From contig CAJZBQ010000047.1 of NCBI GenBank assembly GCA_914767885.1, positions 434,001-498,000 of the forward strand: a DNA stretch of 64,000 nucleotides, given 5' to 3'. The stretch comes from Blepharisma stoltei. Lineage: Eukaryota > Ciliophora > Heterotrichea > Heterotrichida > Blepharismidae. This document shows positions 1 to 9,941 of the stretch, piece by piece. The translations under genes were made by a program, and so were the position numbers. Position 1 is the stretch's first letter, and every line of letters starts with the position of its first letter. The notes beneath the pieces were generated by a model. That model had not been told where the DNA came from, searched no databases, and saw only the letters and a list, made by a program, of their open reading frames with translations.

Positions 1-161
1 AAATTAAATTAATATTTGCTTTCCAATTTTTGTGAATTAGGATTTTTTTAAAATTTCGGAAACAAATTTTTTTATAAAATTTATATATACATTTTAAAAA
101 AAAATTAACCCCCTCCGTGAGCGAACAAGATTTTTTTGTTTACTCACGGAGGGGGGAGTTA
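1..161 (-). mobile_element. MITE family 1, right end only (cut by window edge)
   Basis: The AT-rich core and the hairpin end match complete copies such as 46493-46880. The hairpin (CCCCTCCGTGAGCGAACAAG facing its inverse) lies at 113-157 and the element ends GGGGGGAGTTAG with TA at 160-161. It lies in the same orientation as the copies at 33300 and 46493. The left part is outside the window. Positions 162-410 that follow hold nothing I can recognise. Confidence 0.85.
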
Positions 162-410
162 GCTTTATTCGCAAACTCCTTGATTTCCATCTATACTTTT
201 ACCAGAAATTCATTTATTTCTACAATAATGCATACTATAGACTTATTCTAATTTCTTATCATATTATTTTATTCTTTGTTTATTTAATGTTAACAATGAT
301 TTTGAATTTGCACATCTGATTTATAGCAAATGATATTTATTTAAACAGCATTTATGATGAAATATCAAATTAAAATAATTATAAATATTTGTCCAACTAT
401 TTGCTCTATT

Positions 411-2876
411 TTATACTCCAAATCTTTCATAAATTTCTTTTCTAACTGGAATCTGTGAAATATAAGCTTCCCATCCATTCCCAGCAATCTCTTTTATCTT
501 AATGAAGACGTTTCTAACTACTTCTTCTAAGTCCGCAGGCATGCCTCTATAGCTTACAGAAGCAACAGCATAAAATTGGAAATTTTGGTTTAAAATTGAA
601 GGATAAAGTATTAGCGTTTGTGTCATACCTTTAAAGCTCATTTCTTTATCTTTCGAGCTCCCCATCTCTTGCATTACCTCACACCAGAAATAAAAAATTT
701 CACTTAATTTCTCTGCTAGGGCTTCTGGGTTTGCCAATCCAAATTTCCCTATCGCAGCCATCAAATTTTCTCTGACTTGTGGTAGTTTTATTCTTTTCTT
801 TGCTATTGGAATTAATTTATCCAGAATTTTTGGGATTTCTGGTGATATAACTGCTGGATTATATATTGAAATTTCTCCCAAGGCCGATGCAGAATTATTT
901 GTTGCAAAAGTAAAACTATTAGCTTCATCGTCATCAGGGCCTTGGACAATTTGCAAGGTATTTGTCAATTGTGTTATAGTTTGAGGAAGTAATGACAAAA
1001 TATAAGAATTCGCTAATATAACTAGATCTCCTATATTAGCTCCAGCATATTGCTTAAGCTGTATATCATCATTATTTAAACAAATCACCGCAAGCTGTGC
1101 TAATGATGATAAATTTGGAAGAGTCTCAGAAATTTCAATTATTGCTCCAGATAGCTCTAATCCTTTCATAGCAAATTGTTTTTCATGGCCTGTTAGCCCA
1201 ATTTGGATAAGCCTTTCGCATCTTTCTAATATAGCAGGCCCATACTGACTGAAGCAAGCCCCAAGCGCAAGAGCAAGAGATACTAAAGTTTCACATAGTG
1301 TCCAGATTAATTTGTGGTTATCTGGAGTTTTATTTCATAGGGCAAATAGTGGTCCTATTATAATGCTCATAAAATTTTCACTTCGAAGCTGCTCTCCAAA
1401 GACATCACAGATTGATGCAATTGCATCAAGCAAATTTAATAGAGCGCGGCCTGAGTAATATTCGAAGCCTTTAGCAAAAATATGTAGGATCTCTTCTAAA
1501 TAGTTGCCAAGATCGTGAGTGTCGTGGCAGATTAAGATACAAAATGAAGTGCAGGCAGATCTTTGAACTAAGCCATCCTTATCCATAACTCCTCTCATAA
1601 TGCTTTCCAAATAAGGCTTAAAATACTCTGTCCCTACAATATTTTCTGTGAACCTTGAAATTGCCCACAGCGCCATTGATCTCACCATTGGCTGTTCATG
1701 AGAAGTTTGCTTCTGTAAAAATGGCAGAAATGTTGGCAATGAGGGCAGAATTGCAGAAATCGCTCCTGAAGCTATAGCACCCAGTGCCAATAGTCCACTT
1801 TCAGTCTCAATCCAATTATTACTTAATAATAAACTTTGAATTTTTTCTTGTATCAGTCCAAAAGTTGCAGCCCCAAAACTTTCTGCTAACTTGTCAATCA
1901 AAAGCGCGCTTTCTCTTCTTAAAGTTCAGTTCATGTTTTCTTCTTCATATTTTTCAAATCGAAAGTCTTCTTTTTCAGGTAGCATGTCCATAAGATCTTG
2001 TTCTTGCACTTTCAAATTATCAATGACATTACTAAGCAATCTTAAGAGATAGGGGGATAGCAATTCTTTAGCAGTTGCTATTTCAGTCCAAAAGCTTGTA
2101 GCAGTTCTTGCATTTGAAGTACTTAACTCATACAACATGATGTCAGCACATTCTGGAAATCTGACCCAAACCAAATCCTTTCTATTTGAGCATATAGCTA
2201 AAATCCCTTCCGCTACAACTCCGCTCATAGCTTTATTTGAGTGAATTCTTATCAATAAATCCAAATAGACCTGCAGCATAGGAATCACAACACTTGGCAT
2301 TATTTGAACCAGCTGATTCATACACTTCACTGCTTTTAAATGAGAATTTTCTATAAGAATCATCAACCTCTTAATCAGCTCTTTCAAAATTTCTGAATAC
2401 TCTTGGCTATTCAGCAGCTCTGATAGCAAATTATAAGTAGAAATATCTTCAAATAATTGCAGCCCCATATCCTGTGCCCAAGAATTTTCAATTTTTTCAG
2501 TCAAAACAGCTAATAGCTGAGGCCACCCATCTTGTGTGATATAGAGTGTCGTAGCAATGTTACTTATGGCTTTAGCAATAGGAATATCATCCATTGCATT
2601 GAGAATTCCTTGCTGAAGAAAAGTTAGATGTTCCAAAGGAAAATCAATACCTTTTTCTAGCGTCGATTTCAAGGAGTGTCCAGCTGCAAGCCTTGTGTTC
2701 AATGGTAAGGAATTATTATTTAGGATGCAAATAAGAGCACAGGAGTACTCAGGGAATTGCGAGAGCTGGGTGACTTCGTTTGCTATTTCACTTTGACGAA
2801 CATTAGAAATGCCTGAGAATGTTTCTGTGATGAGGTTTGTGACGCGCTGAACTAAGGATTGATCTGGCTGCCACAT
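411..2876 (-). CDS. TNPO1: transportin-1 / importin beta-2 family nuclear import receptor
   Basis: This encodes a HEAT-repeat karyopherin that would carry PY-NLS cargo into the nucleus with Ran-GTP. One uninterrupted frame of 821 residues runs from ATG at 2876 to TAA at 411-413, provided two internal TGA codons (1926-1928 and 1335-1337) are read as Trp. The N-terminus MWQPDQSLVQRV resembles human MWEYEWKPDEQGL. The middle HEAT repeats (LALGAIASGAISAILP) and the C-terminus (NGWEAYISQIP..ERFGV, compared with ENWRRFSDQFP..FYGV) align with TNPO1. It is slightly shorter than the ~890 residues of animal transportin; an acidic H8 loop is not obvious. It is divergent to the TFIIA gamma gene, with 176 bp between starts. 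No IES interrupts it. Confidence 0.88.
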
Positions 2877-3052
2877 TTATTAGAAAATTAGAAGAAAATA
2901 GAAAATAATTGGGAATTTTGCAAATTAAGAATTTATCACCAAGCTTGATGCGAAATTTACCTTATAATAGTAGAACCTTTTGTCAGAGCACTCTAACAAG
3001 CATTTTCTATAAAAAGATTTGCATACCTTTGTAAGGTAAGTAAATAAAAAAT

Positions 3053-3412
3053 ATGAGCGAATCTACAGGGTATCTATACAGGTTCACAACTATCGCTGAA
3101 GCACTTGAGCAGACTCTTGATCAATTCTGTAGCACCAGAGAAATCGACTTAGACACCAAGCAAAGGTTTCTTGAGACTTTTCAAAGCGTTTTCCAAAATG
3201 TAATGGACAATAAAGCAACGAAATCCTGCATGATAACAGGACATTTAGATACTTATCAGCATCTAGATGGCATTTGGAATTTCTATATAAAAGATGCTAC
3301 ATTAAGATCAGAAACGGACTATATAAACTCAAACATGCTGAAAATCATTGCTCTAGATGCAACACCACAAAATGAAAAAGGTAAACCACGCAAAAGGCAA
3401 AAGATGGCTTAA
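3053..3412 (+). CDS. GTF2A2: transcription initiation factor IIA small (gamma) subunit
   Basis: The 119-residue product matches TFIIA gamma (Toa2), which with the alpha/beta subunit stabilises TBP on promoter DNA. The N-terminal helical part (YLYRFTTIAEALEQTLDQF) matches the family pattern YxLYRxTTLGxxLxxxLDE. The C-terminal beta-barrel part is seen in GHLDTYQHLDGIWNFYIKDA and RSETDYINSNMLKIIALDA. The length is close to the usual ~109 residues, with a short basic tail (GKPRKRQKMA). The gene ends in TAA, contains no intron or IES, and is divergent from transportin and convergent with EMC3. Confidence 0.9.
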   Translation: MSESTGYLYRFTTIAEALEQTLDQFCSTREIDLDTKQRFLETFQSVFQNVMDNKATKSCMITGHLDTYQHLDGIWNFYIKDATLRSETDYINSNMLKIIALDATPQNEKGKPRKRQKMA

Positions 3413-3551
3413 TAACTATTCCTAATTGCAGGCTCTTTCAAAATAAATTTTAAAAATCAATATTTTGCCACTTGCCTCATCCTATCTTTCCTATATTTGC
3501 TTATTTTCATTAATTTAGCACAGAAAGTCTTATTTTCCTAATAAATCTTAT

Positions 3552-4277
3552 CTAAAACTTCTTTAAAAAATATTCTTCAATCCCATCTAAAGCAAACTTA
3601 TAATTGACTAGGTCTAAGTTCTCTCTTTCAGCCGTCATAATTTTTCCGAAATCTTTTCCTGCAGGCCCAGCACCCATCATAGGCATAGCAAGGTTTTGGA
3701 TTTTATCTTTCCCTGCTAAGACGTCTCCCATAATCAAGCTTAATATTCCATTCATGCCAAATAATGCTAAAAAGTACAATGATGATGAACTAACATAAGT
3801 CACATCCAATGCATCTAGCTCAACTCCTCTCTGTGTCATGCCTCTAAACTTCTGTGTTAGTGGAAATGGCACTCTCGCCAAAATAAACCCAGAACAAAAG
3901 CTCGAAACCCACGAAAACAAAAGCATCGTTGTAATCCCATAGGCTGCATTTTTCTTTATCATATCCAATTGGCTTGTAGGATCCATAAAATTCGCCATAG
4001 CTGTATTTTCAAACTCCTTATACAAAAATCCAGTCTGTGGCTTGCAAAAGAAACTTCTCCTTATCTTAAAAGCTGACTCTGGGACTATTGAATAATTTTG
4101 CCTTAGTTTTTGTGACCTCATGACAGCTTGTGTGACTACGACATCATCTTTTTCTGGGTCTTTTTTAGGATCCATCAGATGCGACAGCATAACCCTCAGC
4201 ATGCCTGATAGCAAAACAACTACTATAATCGGAATCAGCACCCAGTCCCTGATGCTTGAGTCTAATAGTAATTCCAT
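3552..4277 (-). CDS. EMC3: ER membrane protein complex subunit 3 (EMC3/TMEM111)
   Basis: The 241-residue product begins MELLLDSSIRDWVLIPI, like animal EMC3 (PELLLDSNIRLWVVLP). It keeps the family landmarks DPTSQLDMIKKN, the SGFILARVPFPLT segment and the VSSSSLYFLALFGM helix. EMC3 belongs to the YidC/Oxa1 superfamily and is the core insertase subunit of the ER membrane complex. Three hydrophobic segments are visible (about residues 13-32, 115-133 and 163-182). The start codon lies only 22 bp from the divergent CCT7 start, so the two genes must share a very compact promoter. No TGA or IES is needed. Confidence 0.92.
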   Translation of the reverse strand: MELLLDSSIRDWVLIPIIVVVLLSGMLRVMLSHLMDPKKDPEKDDVVVTQAVMRSQKLRQNYSIVPESAFKIRRSFFCKPQTGFLYKEFENTAMANFMDPTSQLDMIKKNAAYGITTMLLFSWVSSFCSGFILARVPFPLTQKFRGMTQRGVELDALDVTYVSSSSLYFLALFGMNGILSLIMGDVLAGKDKIQNLAMPMMGAGPAGKDFGKIMTAERENLDLVNYKFALDGIEEYFLKKF

Positions 4278-4299
4278 TAATTATAATAATATCAAGAGA

Positions 4300-5967
4300 A
4301 TGATGCTGGTAAGCTCTATTTAGCAACCTCAGATTTTGCTTCTTCGTGAAGGCACTGATACCTCTCAAGGCCGTGGACAGATTTTGTCAAATATTGGAGC
4401 TTGTACAGCCATCGTGGAGTGCGTCAAGTCAACCTTAGGGCCAAGAGGGATGGATAAGCTTATTCATGTAGGTGATAAAGCGACGATTACAAATGATGGG
4501 GCGACTATCATTAATCTGCTTGATATTGTGCATCCAGCTGCGAAGTCACTGGCTGATATTGCGACTGCACAGGATAATGAGATTGGGGATGGGACTACTT
4601 CTGTGGTCGTGCTAGCTGGAGAGTTTCTGAAAGAAGCTAGAGAGCTGCTGGAAGATGGGATGCACCCTAGAGTGGTTATTAGAGGGTTTAGAGAAGCTTG
4701 CCAGAAAGCGGTGGGGAAGATCAGAGATATTGAGCACAAGGTAAATGCTGCAGATACCAAAGAATTCAGAGAATTATTGATAAACTGTGCCAAAACTGCT
4801 TTGAACTCCAAACTTGTCAGCTCTTACAAAGAATTCTTCGCTGAAATGGTTGTTGACGCCATATTAAAGCTTGATGCCGATTTAGACAAATCAATGATTG
4901 GAATTAAGCACGTCAAAGGTGGAAGTGTGACCAATTCCTTTTTGGTTGACGGTGTAGCATTCAAAAAGACTTTCTCCTATGCAGGATTTGAGCAGCAGCC
5001 AAAAAAGTTCGAAAACCCTAAAATAATTATGCTGAATTTAGAGCTGGAACTAAAAAGCGAAAAGGAAAACGCTGAAATCAGGATTGAAAACCCTGAACAA
5101 TATCAGAGCATTGTTGACGCAGAATGGGAAATTATTTATCAAAAGCTAGATAAAATTGTCCAATCCGGCGCACAAGTTGTATTATCAAAATTACCAATTG
5201 GAGATTTAGCTACACAATATTTCGCTGACAGACAACTGTTCTGTGCTGGAAGAGTACCTATAGAAGATCTACAAAGAATTGCAAAGGCTTCTGGAGGACA
5301 AATTTTGACAACTGTTTCAAATGTTCCGGCTGAAGCTTTGGGGTCATGTGCAATTTTTGAAGAAGTCCAGCTGGGAGGGGAAAGATACAACATTTTCAGA
5401 GGTTGCCCAAGCTCACATTCGGCTACCATTGTATTAAGAGGAGGCTCTGAACAGTATATAGAAGAAGCTGAAAGATCCTTAAATGACTCAATAATGATCG
5501 TCAAAAGAGCCCTTAAAAATTCCAACGTTGTAGCTGGAGGTGGAGCTATTGAAATGGAGTTATCCAGATTTTTAAGAGATTACAGCAGATCTATCAGTGG
5601 AAAGCAACAGCTAGTCATTAATTTGTTTGCAAAAGCTTTAGAAGTGATCCCAAGGACACTTGCAGAAAATGCTGGATTTGACGCAATTGAAATTTTAAAT
5701 AAACTCAGACAAAAGCATTCTGTAGGTGGAGTTGAAGGAAGATGGTTTGGGGTTGACATCAAGAATGGAGGAATTTGCAACACCTTTGATAATTTTATAT
5801 GGGAGCCGTCACTTGTGAAAATCAATGCTATCTCAGCAGCTACTGAAGCAGCTTGTTTAGTTTTAAGCGTTGATGAAACTGTTAAAGCACCTAAAAATGA
5901 ACAAGAGGTAACAGCAGCAGAAAAAGCTTTAGCAGCAAGAGGAAGAGGCAGAGGCAGAAGATTCTAA
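4300..5967 (+). CDS. CCT7: chaperonin CCT/TRiC subunit eta
   Basis: The product is the eta subunit of the cytosolic TRiC chaperonin, which folds actin and tubulin. The start is ATG 4300; a 15-nt intron (4309-4323) is removed, giving [19 protein letters not shown] and a 550-residue protein, which is the family length. ATPase motifs are present: [29 protein letters not shown] and VAGGGAIE. The subunit is set by eta-specific stretches such as [32 protein letters not shown] and the C-terminal GRGRGR tail. It is divergent to EMC3. The alternative, starting at 4336 without the intron, would lose the conserved N-terminal strand. Confidence 0.95.
4309..4323 (+). other. 15-nt spliceosomal intron in CCT7
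   Basis: The sequence GTAAGCTCTATTTAG lies after the third codon. Removing it joins CTG to CAA and restores the conserved CCT N-terminus. Its length and GTAAG..TTTAG ends match the 15-nt introns at 37131 and 38353. Confidence 0.9.
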
Positions 5968-6093
5968 AAATAAATAGATTTAGTATAAAAGATAATTTGC
6001 TGGAAAAAATATTTTCAATTTATGAATTTAGTTTATAGTAAATGCAAATAAAATAATTTAAATTTTATGCTGATTAAAAATTTAGTCACTATA

Positions 6094-6816
6094 ATGGTTA
6101 AAAAGATTGTTAAGGGTCCAGCAGGCTCATCCAGAATAAAAAGCCAGTGAAGAAAAGTATATGATGGCATTGCAAAGATGAGAGCTCAAGCAGAAGGCCA
6201 AAAAGACATTGAAGATTCCCCTATTATCATAGATACATCTATAGATCCTAAATTATTCCGATTCCACACCTTAATAGGGTTACTCTTAAGCTCCCAAACT
6301 AAAGACTCAACGACATCACAAACTGTTTCAAAGCTTCAAAGCCAAGGACTAACCCCAGAAAGAATGGCAGAATTATCCGTTGAAGAAATAGCTGACACAA
6401 TTTATGGAGTAAGATTCCACAATAACAAAGCAAAGTATATTAAAAACACCTCAAAAATTTTACTAGAAAAATACGATGGAGATATTCCGAATGATTTTAA
6501 AAAAGTTATTGCTTTACCTGGAATAGGCCCAAAAATGGCTTATTTATTTTTACAAATTTGTTATGGGAAAATAGAAGGGATTCCTGTAGACACACACGTA
6601 CATAGAGTTGCTAATAGACTTGGATGAGTTAAGTCTAAAAACGAGCAGGAGACTAGAAAGCAATTACAGGAATTTATGCCCCAAGAAATGTGAGCAGAAG
6701 CTGATGGGCTGCTGCTTGATCTTGGACAAAATATATGCACTGCAAAGAAACCTAAATGTGGGGAATGTGATATTAGTAAATTTTGCACCTACTACAAAGC
6801 AAATCATAAGAAATAA
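6094..6816 (+). CDS. NTH1: endonuclease III homologue (base-excision repair), copy 1
   Basis: A 240-residue DNA glycosylase/AP lyase of the HhH-GPD family, which removes oxidised pyrimidines. The helix-hairpin-helix LPGIGPKMA carries the catalytic-type Lys. The segment PVDTHVHRVANRLGW holds the conserved Asp. The C-terminus has the four-Cys iron-sulphur loop C-x6-C-x2-C-x5-C (ICTAKKPKCGECDISKFC). Start ATG 6094 is chosen because the same upstream codons (MVKKIVKGPAGSS) are kept in copy 2. TGA codons for Trp occur in SQWRKVYDG and EMWAEADG. It forms a tandem pair with 7307-8029. Whether both copies are used cannot be told. Confidence 0.92.
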
Positions 6817-7306
6817 TTATAATATGATTATTCATGTAAAACAGCAATCTCGAAAAGCTAATAGGATTAAGAAATGACTCTAGAATGATTAATATATGCA
6901 TATATAGCTTGATTTTATTTATGCCCTCTTATCTTTAAATAGTCGTTTAAATTTTATGCAAAGCAAATATTGTATGTCTTGATTTTAATGAGACTTAACT
7001 GACTTTACGAAAATTTTAATTTAATTTTTTTGGTAAAAAATTAATTGCTGCTAATAATAAGGATAAATGAAGAGCTTAGGATGCACCGAAATTATCAATT
7101 GTTGCCTGACGAAAATAATTTGCAGTAGCGATGTCTCTCACATTCACTATACTATAACCACATCATTTCCAGCATCACCTCAATTTTCTTCATTTTCACT
7201 AACTATAAAACCTTCATGGTCATTTTTTCCTCTATCTGTTTCTGTGCCCAAAACCTCAAACTTCCCTGAAACAATTTGATTTAAGAAATTCCCATTTCCC
7301 TTTATA
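6817..7306. other. spacer between the two Nth copies
   Basis: 490 bp, AT-rich in its first half. The second half (7147-7306) is less AT-rich and is open on the minus strand, as described in the findings, but has no start codon. I see no MITE or RNA gene. Confidence 0.5.
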
Positions 7307-8029
7307 ATGGTTAAGAAGATTGTTAAAGGCCCAACAGGCTCATCTAAAGTGAAAGAGCAGTGACGAAAAGTCTATGACGGTATTGCGAAAATGAGAGAAG
7401 GCATAGAGGCACCAGTAGATGTAGAAGGCGCATCAACTCTTGCAGATCAAACTTTAGAGCCTCGACTAGTGCGCTATCAAACCTTAATAGGACTACTTTT
7501 AAGCTCCCAAACAAAGGACCCAGTTACTGCAAAAACTATTGAAAAGCTCCAAAGTCGAGGACTTACCCCAGAAAGAATGGCAGAAATTTCCGTTGAAGAT
7601 TTAGCTGAAGAAATCTATGGGGTAAGCTTTCACAATAACAAGGCAAAATATATTAAAAAAACCTCGCAAATTTTGCTAGAAAAATATAATGGGGATGTTC
7701 CTAATGATTTCAAAAAAGTTATTGCATTACCTGGAATAGGCCCGAAAATGGCCCATTTGTTTTTGCAAATTTGCTTTGACAGAACAGAAGGAATTGCAGT
7801 AGATACCCATGTGCATAGAATATCGAATAGACTGGGCTGGGCGAAATCGAAAAACCCTATAGAGACTATGAAACAACTGCAAGAGCTTTTACCAAAAAAA
7901 CTATGAGGTGAAGTAAATGAGCTGCTGGTAGGGTTTGGACAAACAATTTGTACAGCAAAAAAGCCAAAATGTAATGAATGTGATATTGTAAAGCTTTGTC
8001 CTTATTACAAGTCAAAGCATAAAGACTAA
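7307..8029 (+). CDS. NTH1: endonuclease III homologue, copy 2
   Basis: It has exactly the same length (240 residues) as the upstream copy and most residues agree: LIGLLLSSQTKD, TPERMAE, the helix-hairpin-helix LPGIGPKMA, AVDTHVHRISNRLGW, and the cluster ICTAKKPKCNECDIVKLC. All key residues are intact, so this is not an obvious pseudogene. TGA-encoded Trp occurs at the same sites as in copy 1 (EQWRKVYDG, KLWGEVNE). Differences are spread along the gene, mainly in the N-terminal 40 residues, which suggests an old tandem duplication. A family 1 MITE starts about 95 bp after the stop. Confidence 0.92.
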
Positions 8030-8126
8030 CTTAATATTGCCAAATTTTAAATTATGAATAGGTTAATTCTCTTTTCAAAACAGAATCATTAATTTTTAAT
8101 TGGTCAAATTACTGAAAGAATCCTTA

Positions 8127-8525
8127 CTCCCCCCCCCCCCTCCGTGAGCGAACAAAAAAAATTTTGTTCACTCACGGAGGGGGGTTAATTTTTTTTTTTT
8201 AAAAACAATTTATATATAAATTTTATAAAAAATATTTTTTTCGAAAAATTTAAAAAAAATCCTAATTTGCAAAAATTGGGAAGCAAATACTAATTTAATT
8301 TGCAAAATTTATGTTTTTAAAACGCAATTTGTTTTAAAAATTAAACAGAATTAGCTCTAGATTTCATTATACTAATTATCACTTATATAGCAAAATTTTT
8401 TTCTATTAAAATTTTTTCTATTAAAAATATTTTTGTTCACTCACGGAGGGTGGGTTTTTGGTCAAAAAATGGCGATTTTTTCTAATGGTTTTGTTCGCTC
8501 ACGGAGGGGGGGGGGGGGGGAGTTA
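8127..8525 (+). mobile_element. MITE family 1, full-length copy (about 400 bp)
   Basis: It is bounded by TA at 8125-8126 and 8524-8525. The left end is CTCCCCC..TCCGTGAGCGAAC followed at once by the inverse copy, forming a hairpin to about 8186. The right end has two further copies of the inner motif (TTGTTCACTCACGGAGGG at 8432 and TTGTTCGCTCACGGAGG at 8491) and a long G tract. It lies between genes. Compared with other copies it is young: very little divergence from 15911-16305 and 22094-22486. Confidence 0.92.
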
Positions 8526-8571
8526 GTAAATACTTGCATTAAAAAATGCTTTTACTTTGGAATTATAAATA

Positions 8572-9135
8572 ATGTGGAAACATACCAAAATAGAAGTTGC
8601 AAATTTAGATTCAGCAAAAAACCGAGTACTACGGAAAGAGTTTTTATTAAAAACAAGACACATCTCTTATCCTTCAAGTTCTTTCTTGACACCAGTTAAA
8701 TTATCAGAAAAATTTCATATTGAGGACCTCTATAAACCTTTTCAAAAAGCGAAACCAAAATCACTAATAGTCTCAAAAAGTGGTTATATTAGCAAAAATT
8801 CAAGTTGCTTAAACTCAGTCCGTTCCAAAAATTCTGATGATTCTTTTTATATTCAGGCAAAAAATGCTTTTTTAAATGATAGATCATCTTCCTTCATCAT
8901 GACTCCAAACCCTAATACAAATCATAATTCCAAGTTCTATTCTCCATCAGTCAGGCAAAAAACAGCTATTCCAAAACTGAACTCTCAAGACTCTCGGAAG
9001 TCACTTGTATTTTCGCCACAAAATAAATTGTTTAAAGTAGATGTAAAGTTGAGAAAACCAATTTTCTCGCAAGTGAACAAGCGGAGCTATGAAAAATACT
9101 TGGGAAATGAATTACCATATGAAAATAATAACTAA
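8572..9135 (+). CDS. hypothetical protein, Ser/Lys/Asn-rich
   Basis: A 187-residue basic, low-complexity protein with no signal peptide, membrane segment or domain I recognise. It contains a run of short SP/TP motifs (MTPNPN, FYSPSVRQK, VFSPQNK) of the kind kinases use. The start MWKHTKIEVAN is the first in-frame ATG after the MITE. Codon use and the clean TAA end, 9 bp before the next gene's start, support a real gene. It may be a cytoskeletal or ciliate-specific disordered protein; I cannot assign a function. Confidence 0.6.
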   Translation: MWKHTKIEVANLDSAKNRVLRKEFLLKTRHISYPSSSFLTPVKLSEKFHIEDLYKPFQKAKPKSLIVSKSGYISKNSSCLNSVRSKNSDDSFYIQAKNAFLNDRSSSFIMTPNPNTNHNSKFYSPSVRQKTAIPKLNSQDSRKSLVFSPQNKLFKVDVKLRKPIFSQVNKRSYEKYLGNELPYENNN

Positions 9136-9144
9136 TATATAAAA

Positions 9145-9471
9145 ATGATATGGATTATTGTAGTAGGACTTATCTGGGGATTGACTAATACGTTTATGGA
9201 AAAAGGCACCAAAAAGAGTCTAAATCTTCCATATCTCCCTGAATTTTTTCAAACCTTTCTCCATCCAAGATTCTTTATCCCATTTATTCTTAATCAAGCT
9301 GGCTCAGTCCTTTATTCCTTGCAATTAGGCCAAACTCCTTTAAAGCTTGCAGTACCTATAGCAAACAGCACAGCCTTTCTTGTAACTATTTTACTTGATA
9401 AACGCAGCATGAGAACTTATTTTGGTGCTTCTTTAGTGATTTTAGGAATCAGCTTATGTCTAAATTCATAA
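9145..9471 (+). CDS. TMEM234: TMEM234-like small multi-pass membrane protein
   Basis: The 108 residues carry four hydrophobic segments and the TMEM234 (DMT-superfamily-like) signature. These are an N-terminal GLIWGLTNTFMEKGTK, the central FILNQAGSVLYSLQLGQ compared with human FLLNQCGSLLYYLTLA, then LKLAVPIANSTAFLVT, and the ending VILGISLC. The family is conserved in eukaryotes and thought to act in membranes; its substrate is unknown. The gene lies 9 bp after the preceding stop on the same strand and 13 bp before a MITE. Confidence 0.85.
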   Translation: MIWIIVVGLIWGLTNTFMEKGTKKSLNLPYLPEFFQTFLHPRFFIPFILNQAGSVLYSLQLGQTPLKLAVPIANSTAFLVTILLDKRSMRTYFGASLVILGISLCLNS

Positions 9472-9484
9472 ATAAAAATTCTTA

Positions 9485-9934
9485 CTTCCCCATTCTCTCC
9501 GTGAGTGAACAAAATTTTTGGCAAAAAATCCACACCTCATTAGTGAAAAAAATTCTTTAATATAAAATTTTTTATGAATAAATATTTTGATATATAATTG
9601 ATAATAATTATAATATAAGGAAGTCTCTAGCTAATTCTTAAAGCTTGTATTTTTATAAACATAAATTTTACAAATTAAATTTTGAAAAAAATGTACTATA
9701 AAATTTATATCGTGCCTTGCCCCTTTTTGGGCACAAGCACATGGGTCATACTGATGACCAGTATCCTATCCCAGACTTGGGAAAATGCGGAACTGGTCAT
9801 CAGTATGGCCCATGCACTTGCACACAAAAAGGGCCAAGGCACAATATATAAATTTTGAAAATATAAATTAATCCCTCCTACCATACATAGAAAAAATTGT
9901 TTTTGTTATCTCACAAAGGGAGGAGGGTGAGTTA
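9485..9934 (-). mobile_element. MITE family 1, old copy with a palindromic insertion
   Basis: TA at 9483-9484 and 9933-9934. The left end CTTCCCCATTCTCTCCGTGAG and the right end (hairpin half TATCTCACAAAGGGAGGAGG, then GAGTTAA) are degraded family 1 ends. The core order matches copies in the reverse orientation. An unrelated inverted-repeat unit (9712-9842) splits the core. Confidence 0.8.
9712..9842. mobile_element. 131-bp palindromic element nested in a MITE
   Basis: The arms of about 50 bp read GTGCCTTG(G)CCC..TTTTTG..GCA from both ends and continue to ACTGATGACCAGT. The short middle is unique. Flanks are TTTATATC and AATATATA, consistent with a TA target. No other copy occurs in the window. 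It is much richer in GC than its host MITE. Confidence 0.75.
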
Positions 9935-9941
9935 ATAAATA

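Noticed and set aside
411-2876. Three separate short proteins in the first gene region
   Set aside because: They are one transportin frame when TGA is Trp; the breaks all fall at TGA and the joined protein matches the family throughout.
8106-8190. Rho-independent terminator or CRISPR-like repeats
   Set aside because: The hairpins are MITE ends repeated across the window with variable spacing and TA flanks; the genome is eukaryotic.
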